In this document: piece after piece, positions 1-11,748 of the stretch
Layout: each line of letters opens with the position of its first letter
How positions within the stretch are numbered: position 1 is the first letter of the stretch
Assembly: GCA_038373865.1 (NCBI GenBank)
Contig: JAXGGA010005761.1
Coordinates: 1 to 64,000 of the forward strand
Reading direction: 5' to 3'
DNA: 64,000 nt
Origin: Uloborus plumipes
Taxonomy: Eukaryota; Arthropoda; Arachnida; Araneae; Uloboridae
Notes under the pieces: generated by a model
Told to the model about the DNA's origin: nothing
The model's database searches: none
The model's input: only the letters and a program-made list of their open reading frames with translations
Program-made: the position numbers and the translations under genes

Positions 1-243
1 TAAAATTGCTAGTTTCACAGTTTATTAGTGCATTTTACAATCTTAAACTGGAACCTCTGCTGCCAGTATTATACTACAATTTTTACAGAACAGTACAGCT
101 AATTTTATGGTAAAATTTCTCATTTTACAGTAATAAACTGTTAAATGCTAGTTTTGCAGTTTATTAGTGTGCTTTTACAGTTTTAAACTTTAAACTCGGC
201 TGCCAATATTATACTGTAAAAACAACAGCTTTTTTTTGCAGTG
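1..243. mobile_element. Right-hand part of a TA-flanked palindromic MITE, cut by the window edge
   Basis: The segment repeats short units around TTTACAGTTTATTAGT, TTTTAAACT and AATATTATACTGTA, and ends in GCTTTTTTTTGCAGTG followed by TA (244-245). The same units, in the same order before a matching end, form the right half of the complete element at 57245-57658. It is non-coding and non-autonomous. The TA duplication suggests a Tc1/mariner-type transposase supplied elsewhere, which is inference. The left end lies outside the window. Confidence 0.6.
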
Positions 244-270
244 TATTAATCTTCCACTAATGTTCATCTT

Positions 271-617
271 ACAACCACAAGCCAAAAAAAATCTATTTTG
301 CTGTCTATTCCGTCCTGGGCCGTGGTGGCCCGATCGGTAAGGCATCGGATTCGTGTCCGGAGCGACCCGGGTTCGATCCCAGCCGATCAAAGATCCACCG
401 TCTTGATTAATGGTGGCTGGGAGGCGTTAAAAATGTCGTGGTCACAAAGTCCTCCAAGTGAAACGATACCTCTGGGGGTGCTAGGCCTAGGGTTTGCTCA
501 ACCCTAGGTTCTGGTTCAAAATTAAGAACAGAGCGCTCTTCAGGGCCATATCCCGGTTAAACCACGAAGCTGTGGTGGTAGGTACGGGGGACCCTGGAGT
601 GTGAAACGAAATGAATA
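271..617 (+). mobile_element. tRNA-derived SINE with a 13-bp target duplication
   Basis: The head carries RNA polymerase III promoter boxes: a box A-like TGGCCCGATCGG at 326-337 and a canonical box B GGTTCGATCCC at 370-380, spaced as in a tRNA gene. The tRNA-like part runs from about 318 to 390 and is followed by an unrelated body of about 220 bp ending in GAAACGAAATGAA. A perfect 13-bp direct repeat TAATGTTCATCTT flanks the unit (258-270 and 618-630), the mark of LINE-type reverse transcription. Odd point: 46 bases lie between the left duplication and the tRNA-like head, so either the insert carries a 5' extension or the duplication belongs to a slightly larger event. The tRNA-like part does not fold well enough for a working tRNA. 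A 69-codon open frame inside it is incidental. Confidence 0.75.
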
Positions 618-630
618 ATGTTCATCTTTT

Positions 631-1420
631 CAAAAGCAGAATTTAACCAAGGTAATATTTCAAATTTTAAATTAACGATAGCTGTTTTAAATCCGTTGAA
701 AAAAGAAATGTGAAACAACTGGAAATGATAAGTAAATTTTGTTCGTTCTGCTCCACTGATATCTTTTACTATAATAATTAGTTAGCATTTAAAATGATGT
801 TTTTCAGAGTTTTTCATTCAAAGCAAGTACAGTCACGATATGCAACTTTAATAGTCGCAGCATCATTATTTCGCTACACTTAGAGAAAAAAAAAATTACC
901 ATCCTTCTAAGATAAAGAATCTCACAGAAGAGCTATCCAGGAAATTCCCGCTTCAGAGCTATACGGAAACGAAAGCTTCCCAATCATCTGGTGCTAAATT
1001 TTCAGGCAGCAGTTCCAATTCACGGATACAAATGTTTGTCTGGAAAGAAAAAAAAAAAAAAAAGAAAGATGGAACGTAACTCGGAACGACTGTTTGCCGC
1101 GCTCGCAAACCATTATTGCTCTAATGTGCCGCGAAATGTAGCGTTTCTGTTTCTCCCGCGCTTTTGTTGCTTCGAGTCCTCGTCTGTTGATAATACACCA
1201 TAAATTTTTCCTGAAAAAGGCGGTCTCTGGGTAATGATGTCATTATCTCGGAGAGGAAGGTCTGTTAACCATCGGGTTTGTTACGAGAGAAGTCGCAAGA
1301 AAAGTCATCGTATGCGATTTTTTTTTCTGGTTGAAATTTTTTTTACCAGAAGAAAAGTAACGAGAAATTTGTTTTTAAACTGGGAAGTTTTATGTTATTT
1401 TGTATAAGAATTTAAAAGAG
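631..1420. other. Non-coding stretch
   Basis: A/T-rich sequence with an A-run near 1047-1063 and a short G+C-richer patch at about 1080-1180. I see no coding region, RNA gene or clear mobile-element end. Confidence 0.5.
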
Positions 1421-2480
1421 AGTTTCATTTTGTAGCTTTTTTTTAACAAGCATAATATTATCATGAAATACATCGAACATTTTGAGAAATAACATAAAAA
1501 ATAATCTCTTCAAATAGAACTGTGCTTCCTTTTGTCTTTCCTTAGTTTTATAACATAAAATACATTTAAAACAACCGTATGATTTTCTGGAAGATGAAAT
1601 TTTCTTTTTTACTGAACTAAAAAAAAAGCTTTAGGAATAACGATTTGAAAGTTAAGTGGTGAAAACGCAAATGAACTGCTAAAGAAACGTATTCAAAAAA
1701 TGGTCGTTTTTAGTTAAGGTTCTGATGCTGTGCTTTGTAGAATTACTCACGTTTTGTAGAGACAGTTACAAAATGTCGTATGAGTTAATAAACTATTTTA
1801 ATTATTTTTGTAAGAATATAAAACAATGTTTCATGCAGTACTTATATATATTTTTTACAAGTATAAAATTAGCCCGGAATACTCGTAGATCAAAAATTTT
1901 GCGAAATAACATAAAAAATAATTACTTGAAATGGAACTGTCCTTTTTTCTTCTAGTTTTATATCAGAAGATATATTTAAAACAACAGCATGACTTTCGGG
2001 AGGAACATGAAAATTTATTTTGGAGTGAATAAAAAAAAATAAGTAAAGAATAACCATTTGAAATTGCGAATATTATACCGATGATGAGCTTTCAAAGAAA
2101 TATTATTTCGAAAAATGGTAGCGTTTTTAGTTGAGGTTCTGATGTGGTTTATAAAACTACTCATGTTTTGTAAAAATATTGAAAAAAAAAGGAGTTAATT
2201 AACTACAGTCGAGTCTCAATAACTCGAAGTCCCAAGGGACAGGATAGAAACTTCAAGTTACTGGTAGTTCGAGGTATAAGGAGTTCCCAGAACCTTTTCA
2301 AGAGTTGAGGGACTCAATGAAAGTTTCGAGATTCAGGAATATTTGAGTTATAAGGCTTCGAGTTATCGAGACTTCACTGTATTGAAATTGAGTTTTTAAG
2401 AATTTGGAAGTTTCATTCTGTATTAACAAGCATGATAATATAATAAAATGTATCCGAAATTTCATGAAAAACTTTTGAAA
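1421..2480. repeat. Imperfect tandem repeat, ~408-bp unit, about 2.6 copies
   Basis: Three related segments begin at about 1421, 1826 and 2411, each with a version of GTTTCAT followed by an ACAAG(C/T)AT block. The first two share later landmarks: AACATAAAAAATAAT, a TTTAAAACAAC block, an ATAAC(G/C)ATTTGAAA block, and GTTCTGATG. The offset between copies 1 and 2 is about 405 bp. Between copies 2 and 3 it is about 585 bp, or about 409 once the 174-bp MITE at 2206-2379 and its TA duplication are removed. The copies are well diverged, so this is an old duplication or a short satellite-like array. No coding potential is seen. Confidence 0.6.
2206..2379. mobile_element. Short pogo/Tigger-type MITE
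   Basis: The ends are inverted repeats: CAGTCGAGTCTCAATAACTC at the left and the complement of CAGTGAAGTCTCGATAACTC at the right. TA flanks both sides (2204-2205 and 2380-2381). The CAGT start, the AACTCGAAG core and the TA duplication are typical of pogo/Tigger-derived MITEs. It is 174 bp, non-coding, and interrupts the ~408-bp tandem repeat, so it is the younger of the two. Confidence 0.7.
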
Positions 2481-2713
2481 ATAATCAGTATTAAAATATT
2501 TTTTGCAAAACTCTTATTTAAAAAAAAATAAATAAAATTGTAAAATAAATAAATTAAAACCAATAATTATAAATTAAAAGCGTCGAATGACACTATGCGG
2601 AAACATGATGCTCTGTGAAGCATCTAGTATTGGGCAATTATTGAAATCCTATTGGAACTACTAAATACGCATTGTACTGTAATTACTAGAATATATTTTA
2701 CGATAGCCTAAAA

Positions 2714-3030
2714 CAGTAGTGACTAACCTATTTCTACCCGAGGGCAACACTTCATATCAAAATCTCGCGGGACAAAACAGATATAAAATTTCGAAATCTT
2801 ACATTTTTCCCTAAAAATATGGAAAAAGAAAATTAAAAGCCAATGATTGTTGTCATTACTTGATACTTTTTAAAATTAAATGCATATGCTTTTTCCAGAA
2901 ACAAATTTCTGAATATTTGGCTCCAAATTCAACATTGTCATACATGATTTGTAGCTTTCAGTAAAACGGCAGCACGGATCATCTTCGCGGGCCGGGTGTG
3001 GCCCGCAGACAGTAAAGTTGGGAACCACCG
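2714..3030. mobile_element. hAT-like MITE, degenerate
   Basis: The left end CAGTAGTGACTAACC and the right end TTGGGAACCACCG are related inverted repeats resembling the hAT end CAGTGGTTCCCAACC. The inner segment carries a GGGCCGGGTGTGGCCCGC block, common in such elements. The flanking octamers GCCTAAAA (2706-2713) and GTCTAGAA (3031-3038) agree at 6 of 8 positions, as an old 8-bp hAT duplication would. No transposase is present. Confidence 0.6.
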
Positions 3031-3038
3031 GTCTAGAA

Positions 3039-4347
3039 ATAATTAGGAAATTTTTGTTGGTATATTCAAAGAGAAATAGCTTTTCCACAATTAGCAGCTC
3101 TTATTTACCTTTTTATTGGCATTATCGTAGAGCTTGTGTACTGAGCTTTGTTGCATATAGGGGACTATTTTTTCTGTTAAGCCGTCGAATGTATAAAAGA
3201 TGATGCGAATTCGGTCTTGTTTAATAACCTAATTTGCATTGACCCAATGGAAAATCCCGTTACAAAGAAGTCCAATACAGCGAAATAATCGCTTCAATGA
3301 AACAAATTTTCATGTAATTTTCATTATATTGTTTGAATTCCCCTACATCGAAATTCCCTTTAAAACGAATGAAATAGGAGATCCCTTGAAGTTCGTCATA
3401 ACATTTTATTGTCTTTTGAATGTTAGCTGAAACCAGTTAACCATTTCGAAATTCTAAGTAAAACTCAAAACATTTAAATACGAACGCATTTTAAGGTTTT
3501 ATATTATACCGATAAACCAGGTATAAAATGGATAAAATGAGTGAAATTTATCGTCTCTCTCTAAAAATAAAGTATATTTTAAGAAATAAAAGAATCTAAA
3601 TGACTTATATTATGGATCGCCGACACAAACTTCAAATTTATAAGTTAAAAAAAAAAAATCTATTGTCCCTAACATTCTATCTATAGTGAAGTAAGTTTTG
3701 CTGACGGTTACGGGAGCAATAGTTAAACTTTATCTCATTAAAAAACACTATATGTTTTTGAAAAAATCATTTCGGCATTATATGACTATCGTTGATGATA
3801 ATGAATTTTGATTTGCATTACTCATTTCTGGAATATTCTTTTGCTTAATTTTAATCATTACTTCTTCAGAGAAAAAGTCAAATACCAATCTTCTGCTATT
3901 AATTTCCTTTCATGTAGCAAAACAAAACGGCGAGCCATTTTAAACATTCTGTCATAACAAAAATATTCTTCTTAGCTCATGATCCGTGCTTCGATTTTGC
4001 GGCCACGCTTTTTACTGCTTTAGCCATTAATAGTCCTGTCGCTTTTTGAAAAGAGAGAGATTTTCTGCAAGTCAAGACATGCATTATATAAGAGCGTTTT
4101 CTAATAACTCCTTTTGAATCGGTAATAAATTGGCCACAAAAAGTCATTTGCTCTCGTCAACCAGTATATTTCGTTATGTGTACAGAATGATTGCTGTGAG
4201 CTGACAAGGTGCTTCTTTTAGAGAATGCGTAACGCAATGAAGTTTTTCGATCTTCGTATAGATTTTGTAAGCGAAATAAGAAGCCTTGCATTTTTTGCTT
4301 TTGTTTCAAGAAGAAATTCAGTTTGTTCTTCTCTATCTCTATCTCTA
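3039..4347. other. Non-coding stretch
   Basis: A/T-rich sequence without a recognisable gene. The last bases (about 4331-4350) are a short TCTATC microsatellite that abuts the 5' end of the following Helitron. I see nothing else. Confidence 0.5.
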
Positions 4348-6000
4348 TCTGTACTAATAATAAAGCTGAAGGTTTGTCTTTCTTTCTGTCCTTCTTTCTG
4401 TCCTTCTGTCTGTCTGTCTGTTACGCGCGTAGCGCCCAAACCGCTCGGTCGATTTTCATGCCACTTGACACAAAATTAGTTTGTAGCATGTAGTTTTGCA
4501 CCTCGAAGCGATTTTTCGAAAATTCCATTTCGTTCTTTTTCTATTCGAATTCTTAGCAGAAATTCGATAAAATAGGGAAGAAATATTTCATACACATTTT
4601 CAAGTCTTATGTCATTCGAAAGCTTGAAATTTTCTGCACGAAATGAAGTTTTTTCGAAGTTTCTACGATCATCAAGAGAGCTGTAACAATTGTTTTTAGA
4701 ATCCCGGAATTCAAGGCTTATCTTCAGTAAAGCAAGCCAAACGATTCTAAAATGGTTAATGAAATGAATTATTTTATCAACGGAAATCAACTTTTAATGT
4801 TGTTACCATGGTTACGTTTTTATTTCGTTTATTTGTTTCGTTCTTTTTCCATCAATAATTTTAAAAATGTATTCGTTTTTGTAGCAATCCAAACTCCAAG
4901 CCTCATTAAAATTAGTCAAATGAAATATAATATAAAATCGTGATAAGATGGCACCTGTCAATCAAATGAGAAATCGAGTCCTTTCTTTAAAAAAGGTAGA
5001 GAGAAAGAAACTGACGCGTACCATTTTTGTGAGTTTAGAGATATTTTGGCGATCTGACGAGTTGTGTAGAAGAGGGAAACATTGTTTAACTAAATGAGGT
5101 CAAAAAAGAAACAACATGATAGTAAACCATTCTAAATTTATCGTCTGGCAAAACATATTTTATTTCCTTTTTTTTATTTCAATATAAATTGCAGTAAATG
5201 GCTTGAGTGAACGAGTTTGGTTTTTAATTCATCATTTGCTGGTTGATGTTTGTCGATGTTTATTGTTTTTATTATCATAGTGAAGAATAATGCACGAAAT
5301 TTCTATTATTTTGTTTTTGAAGTTAGGAAAGAAAACTTTCCTCTTCTTTTAAACTTTGGTAAGATTTCTGTGAGCAGCAAAATTGTTCTCATTTTCTCTT
5401 TTGGCTTATTTTTGTGCACCTCCCCTTGGGGTTGCATTCGAATTTCCCCAAGGGGGCTTTTACCCCTTTTATGGGGTAAATCAGTGTTAATTTCAATGCA
5501 GACAAAAGTGATATGAATTGGCGCGAGCACTTGGCAAAATATCGCCAAGCTTTTAGTCGCCAAGTGTTTGATGCCAATTTGGCGACATATCGAAAAGTTG
5601 GCGGCAAATTTGGCGAAAAAAAAATATTTTTTGTATTTGGGTTCAATTTGGTGCTATTGGCGATATTTTGCGAAAAATCCACTGAATGATGTTAAAATCG
5701 GCGTTATTTAGGAGATTAATCATTGAAAAACATTTTTTTGCATTGTTTTGTGACAAACTAGGAATGTAAATGTTTGAATTGTTATCTTGCTCACTCCAAG
5801 CACTATTTTAGCACTTAAGGCATCTACGAAGAAATTTACACGTAAAAGGAAGTAGTGTGGGGTCCATGCCAAATTTTTATATCATTCTTTAAAGAATTAT
5901 AGTTGAATAACTAAAATAGAGTATTTTTTCTGCTATATCAATTTTTTACAAATGAATTTTTAATTTTATACCACGGGCAAAGCCGTGCGGGTACCGCTAG
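4348..6000 (+). mobile_element. Helitron A, non-autonomous, complete ends
   Basis: The element begins TCTGTACTAATAATAAAG after a host A and ends GGGTACCGCTAG before a host T, fitting the Helitron rule TC...CTRR inserted between A and T with no target duplication. A 16-nt hairpin, stem CACGG/CCGTG, lies at 5972-5987, 13 nt from the 3' end, the usual place for the Helitron terminator. Inverted terminal repeats are absent. A pyrimidine-rich TTTCTGTCC/TGTCTG microsatellite follows the 5' end. Several open frames of 60-104 codons inside are not conserved proteins; no Rep or helicase domain is present, so transposition would need an autonomous partner. The interior near 5520-5660 has many TTGGCGA/TCGCCAA half-sites. 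Copies B, C and D are close relatives. Confidence 0.9.
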
Positions 6001-6274
6001 TTTAAAAATAAGATTTTTGGAGTTACGGTTTAAGTACGTATTTTTTAAAGAACTAAGGAATACGATTTGAAACTCATACGTTACAGTAGAAAATATTTAC
6101 TTGGATTGAATATGAGTTTTAATTTTGGTCAATACATGGAACGTAACTGGATATATGGTGTAACAATATGTTTCCTATGTTATGAAAAAAACTGTCCATG
6201 ATTTATATTTGTAATAATATTAATCATAATATTGATCCTATAGCATTACTATATTTCTGTTAAAATTCAAATTA
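6001..6274. other. Spacer between Helitrons A and B
   Basis: A/T-rich sequence with no visible gene or element end. Confidence 0.5.
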
Positions 6275-9200
6275 TCTCTACTAATAATAAAGCTGAAGGT
6301 TTGTCTTTCTTTCTGTCCTTCTGTCTGTCTGTCTGTTATACGCGCGTAGCGCCCAAACCGTTCGGTCGATTTTCATGCCACTTGACACAAAATTAGTTTG
6401 TAGCATGTAGTTTTGCACCTCGAAGCGATTTTTCGAAAATTCCATTTCGTTTTTTTTCTATTGGAATTCTTAGCAGAAATTCGATAAAATAGGGAAGAAA
6501 TATTTCATACACATTTTCAAGTCTTATGTCATTCAAAAGCTTGAAATTTTCTGCACAAAATGAAGTTTTTTCGAAGTTTCTACGATCATCAGGAGAGCTG
6601 TAACAATTGTTTTTAGAATCCCGGAATTCAAGGCTTATCTTCAGTAAAGCAAGCCAAACGATTCTAAAATGGTTAATGAAATGAATTATTTTATCAACGG
6701 AAATCAACTTTTAATGTTGTTACCATGGTTACGTTTTTATTTCGTTTATTTATTTCGTTCTTTTTCCATTAATAATTTTTAAAATGTATTTGTTTTTGTA
6801 GCAATCCAAACTCCAAGCCTTATTAAAATTAGTCGAATGAAATATAATAAAATCGTGATAAGATGGCACCTGTCAATCAAATGAGAAATCGAGTTCTTTC
6901 TTTAAAAAAGGTAGAGAAGGAAGAAACTAACGCGTACCATTTTTGTGAGTTTAGAGATATTTTGGCGATCTGACGAGTTGTGTAGAAGAGGGAAACAGTT
7001 TAACTAAATGAGGTCAAAAAAGAAACAACATGATAGTAAACCATTCTAAATTTATCGTCTGGCAAAACATATATTATTTCCTTTTTTTTTATTTCAATAC
7101 TAGCGGTACCCGCACAGCTTTGCCCGTGGTATAAAATTAAAAGCTCATTTGTAAAATAATTGATATAGCAGAAAAAATGCTCTATTTTAGTTGTAATTCA
7201 ATTGTAATTCCTTCAAAGTATGATATAAAAATCTGGTATAGACCCCACGCTACTTATTTTTATGTGTAAATTTCTTAGTAGATGCCTTAAGTGTTAAAAT
7301 AGTGCTTGGAGTGAGCAAGATAACAGTTCAAACATTTATATCCCTAGTTTGCCACGAAACAATGCAAAAAAAGTGTTTTACAATGATTAATCCCCTAAAT
7401 ATAGCCGATTTTAACATCATTCAGTGGATTTTTCGCAAAATATCGCCAATAGTGCCAAATTGAGTCCAAATAAAAAAAGAAAACAATTTTTTTCGCCATC
7501 TTGGCGATATGTCGCCAAATTTGCGGCAAATACTTGGCGACCAAAAACTTGGCGATATATCGCCAAGTGGTCGTGCCAATTCATATCACTTTTGTCTGCA
7601 TTAAAATGAACACTGATTTACTCCATAAAAGGGGTAAAACACCCTCTTGGAATATTCGAATGCAACCCCAAGGGGAGATGCAAAACAATAAGCCAAAAGC
7701 GAAAATAAGAACAATTTTGCTGCTTACAGAAACCAACAGAAATCTTACAAAAGTTTAAAAGAAGAAGAAAGTTTCCTTTCCTAGTTTTAAAAACAAAACA
7801 ACACATTTTCCGAAATGAAACACTTTAAAAAGAACGATGCAATAACGTAATTGATATGATATTTGGTTAATATGTGCGTTAGATACCATTTTCTCACTAA
7901 ATGGGCGATAGGCGTGCCAAGCGTGGTAACCCTGACTATTTTGCGTAGTTTCTCTCGGAGCTTTCAATTCCGCGAGACACGCAAAAACGCGCCAGTTGGT
8001 GACTTTTCGAAAACGCGCCAAGTAAGGTCCCAAAGCATTTTCACCGGGAAAAAGACAGGGTTGCCAGAGAATTGAAACAAAAAAATACTACGCCTCCTCT
8101 AAAAAAATACTACAAAATACTACTGTTTCCAAACGTTGCAAAAATCAATGTTGCTGAAATGCGAAATCTATGAAAATGAAAAAAAAAAAAAAAATTCCGC
8201 CAAATCTTTTAATTAAGTCATTAGTATATTGGAAACAGGGTTGCCAGAAAAATATTACGCTCCTTGTTTGGGCCGCAAAAATACTACCGTATCAAAAATA
8301 CTACGCCTGGCAACGCTGGAAAAATAACGAAACAAAAATAAGTATGAACACGTAACCATGGTAACAACATGAAAAGTTGATTTCCGTTGATGAAATAATT
8401 CATTTCATCTATCTTTTCAAAAAATTTTATTCTCGAGCAAAACCATTTTAGAGATCGTTTGGCTTGCTTTACTGAAGGTAAGCCTTGAATTCCGGGATTC
8501 TAAAAACAATTGTTACAGCTCTCCTGATGATCGTAGAAACTTCAAAAAAACTTCATTTTATGCAGAAAATTTCAAGCTTTCGAATGACATAAGACTTGAA
8601 AATGTGTGTGAAATATTTCTTCCCTATTTTATCGAATTTCCGCTAAGAATTCGAATAGAAAAAGAACGAAATGGAATTTTCGAAAAATCGCTTCGAGGTG
8701 CAAAACTACATGCTACAAACTAGTTTTGTACCAAGTGGCATGAAAAACGACCGAACGGTTTTGGCGCTACGCGCGTAACAGACAGACAGAAGGACGGACA
8801 GAAAGAAAGAAAGAAAGACAAACTTTCAGCTTTATTATTAGTAGAGATAAATTGCAGTAAATGGCTTGAGTGAACGAGTTTGGCTTTTAATTTATCATTT
8901 GCTGGTTGATGTTTGTCGATGTTTATTGTTTTTATTATCATGGTGAAGAATAATGCATGAAATTTCTATTATTTTGTTTTTGAAATTAGGAAAGAAAACT
9001 TTCTTCTTCTTTTAAACTTTGGTAAGATTTCTGTGAGCAGCAAAATTGTTCTTATTTTCTCTTTTGGCTTATTTTTGTGCACCCCCCCTTGGGGTTGCAT
9101 TTGAATTTCCCCAAGGGGTTTTTTACCCCTTTTATGGGGTAAATCAGTGTTAATTTCAATGCAGACAAAAGTGATATGAATTGGCATCGCCAAGCTTTTA

Positions 9201-9639
9201 GTCGCCAAGTGTTTGACGCCAATTTGGCGGCATATCGCCAAGTTGGCGGCAAATTTGGCGAATTTTTTTTTTATTTGGGTTCAATTTGGTGCTATTGGCG
9301 ATATTTTGCGAAAAATCCACTGAATGATGTTAAAATCGGCGATATTTAGGAGATTAATAATTGAAAAACATTTTTTTGCATTGTTTTCTGGCAAACTAGG
9401 GATGTAAATGTTTGAATTGTTATCTTGCTCACTCCAAGTACTATTTTAGCACTTAAGGCATCTACTAAGAAATTTACGCGTAAAAGGAAGTAATGTGGGG
9501 TCCATGCCAAATTTTTATATCATTCTTTTAAAGAATTATAGTTGAATAACTAAAATAGAGTATTTTTTCTGCTATATCAATTTTTTACAAATGAATTTTT
9601 AATCTTATACCACGGGCAAAGCAGTGCGGGTACCGCTAG
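6275..9639 (+). mobile_element. Helitron B, non-autonomous, split by Helitron C
   Basis: The 5' end is TCTCTACTAATAATAAAG at 6275 after a host A, and the 3' end is GGGTACCGCTAG at 9639 before a T. The body is in two parts, 6275-7099 and 8848-9639. When they are put side by side they read CAATA|TAAATTGCAG, which is exactly the uninterrupted text in Helitron A at 5181-5192. The combined length is about 1617 bp against 1653 bp for A. The terminal hairpin stem has one substitution (GCAGTG in place of GCCGTG), so the terminator may be weakened. No transposase is encoded. Confidence 0.9.
7100..8847 (-). mobile_element. Helitron C, inserted inside Helitron B
   Basis: Read on the minus strand it starts TCTCTACTAATAATAAAG at 8847 and ends GGGTACCGCTAG at 7100, with host A before and host T after. 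It carries the same terminal hairpin, with a wobble pair in the stem. Both outer parts align with Helitrons A and B. The middle (about 7810-8330) does not; it holds two copies of ACAGGGTTGCCAGA (about 8055 and 8235) and AATACTAC repeats, so sequence was captured or swapped there. A perfect 20-bp palindrome of the TTGGCGATAT/ATATCGCCAA type lies at 7548-7567. No helicase or Rep coding is visible. Confidence 0.9.
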
Positions 9640-11549
9640 TAGGAAAATAAGCTCGTTTGGACTTAGTTTGAAATTTTCTGTCTTGATTTATTTATGTTAA
9701 TTAAACACATTGTAATTTTAAAATTGTACGTATTACTAGAATTTAAATAATATTTTTGTGTTTATCAGGCCAAATTGGACATGAATGAGCTGTTCAAATC
9801 AATATTGAAAAATAAAATAAAGTTTTGTCTCACAGTGGTAAATAACACCAGGCGAAATCACAGCAAAACGTTGCCGGGTTTAGCTATTAGCAAATAAAAA
9901 TAAAACTACTCTGCAGTGGTTTAAACATAGTAGAAAGTGCACTAAAACGTAAAAATACGTTTATTAAATGCTTATTTAAAAGTAAAAAGTAATTTCTTTT
10001 TCACAGAGAGTTTACACATTTCCTTTCGAATGTTGAGCATTAGTGCTTTTTTAAATTTAAGCAAGTTGGAACTAGCAGGATCGAACATTATAGCTCGATT
10101 GAAAGGTGGACTCTTCTTCGTTCTTTATTATCTACTCAAAACGAAAAGGTTTTATGCATTTTTCTATTTTGTATTTTTAAGTGCGAATGGATAGCCATAT
10201 TTATTTTTAAAACCATTTAAAATAGTCAGGTATAATTTAGTAAAAGCATTAATAAATCATATCTGCTATTTATATTTAATTCCTCGCTAAAATCAATACC
10301 AGGCTGAAATTTTTGTGCAATCTAAAATTAATAATTGTCTCCGTTTTAATTTGTTTAGAAACTTTAGGTAAATTTCAGCTAATATAGTTAAATCGGGGCT
10401 TTCGAATCATTCTGAAAAATTTGCTTACAATTTAAGGAAAAGAATTCGTAGTGGCTAATGAATCTGAAAAACTCGTTGTTCAGTGCGAATATTGATAAAC
10501 TATGAAAAATCAACTAACAATCGAGTTTGGCGACCTTTAGTTTAGAACAGGATTGGAGACAAGGAAGAGAGGTCCAAGCATCTAGGCCTTAAAGGTAAGG
10601 AATACATATTCATTGTTAGACACTTGTTTTCCATCGATAACTATTTCAGCAGCACAACAATCTTATTCATAATCGGTTAAGCAGCAGTCAAACACCATAA
10701 TCGGAGGGAAAACAAAGGAAATCTCGAAATAATCTGTTATTAATTTGGTTATGTGAGTTTTTTTTACACTATATGCAATTTTTCGGATTTGTATTGCAAT
10801 AATGGCAAAAACATACACACACCAAGAATATTTTTTTTTAAGTGCAATGTTCATATTTAGCAGCAAAGAATCTTTTAGCGTTATCTTCAGAATTGAACAC
10901 AGGTTTTCAAACTGATATTTAAGTTACATACTGCAATCCATACTGCACAAAAACGTACATAGCACGTTCTAGATAGTTGTGTAGGCAATATTAAGGCCTG
11001 CTACTTGAAGTTACATCCATTGTTCTTGTCCACGAATTTTGCTATAACTTCGTATTTATAAATATTGATTTCTGCAGCTTCATTTCCTTAAGCCCTTCTA
11101 ATTCGAATGCTGCTCCCACATTCGGAAGCTATTGTGTTATTACATTAATCACAAAGCTTTAATAAGCGTGTCAAAATTCTAGTCCTATCATCAAGAACTT
11201 ATTATTAATGAGCTTAACCTGATTAATTTGTAAGGTTCTCATGGCAATAATAAGATTAACTGTTGTTCAAAAGATGAATGAGTACAGCAAATACTCTCTG
11301 CCATTTACATTTATAAGAACAACGGGAATGCTTTGATTTATTTTTCAACGATATTTTCGTCTTATTGGGAACATAAGAGAATCAAGAAGTAATATTTGTT
11401 GATCTTTAATAGCTTTGTTAACAATCTCTAACCGAGAACTAACATTAGAGACAACGACAGTAAACTCCTGATTAATCTGCGGAATAGGGTGGTACTGCAA
11501 CTGTGGATAAGTGAATTTCTCTTATAAGCGAAATAGGCTAAAAATTCAT
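9640..11549. other. Non-coding stretch
   Basis: About 1.9 kb of A/T-rich sequence. I find no open frame above 70 codons with protein-like composition, no RNA gene and no element ends. Confidence 0.5.
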
Positions 11550-11551
11550 AC

Positions 11552-11748
11552 TATACTAGACAACAACTTAACTTGACACTAACGTCACGTCACGACGCGT
11601 GGAGCCAATAAGAGCTCACACGTAGTTAGCGAGCTCCTCTAATTCGCCAAGTAAGCTGTGACGTTTTATCTAGCTCGTTTTTCATAGGCTGACATCACGG
11701 TGACGTCACGACCTCAGTGTCAAGAAACTTTGCATCGTAGTATAGTGT
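11552..11748. repeat. Imperfect inverted-repeat element, probable MITE
   Basis: The left end ACTATACTAGACAAC...CTTGACACT and the right end AGTGTCAAG...GTAGTATAGT are partial inverted repeats about 40 bp long, with matching blocks ACTATACTA and CTTGACACT. CGTCACGTCACG near the left end faces GTGACGTCACG near the right end. It is about 200 bp and non-coding. I cannot fix the target duplication, so the superfamily is open. Confidence 0.5.

Noticed and set aside
4225..4790. Open frames of 73-104 codons on both strands, repeated at 6393-6707.
   Set aside because: They lie in Helitron A and B interiors; their repetition follows from element copy number, and the peptides show no domain.
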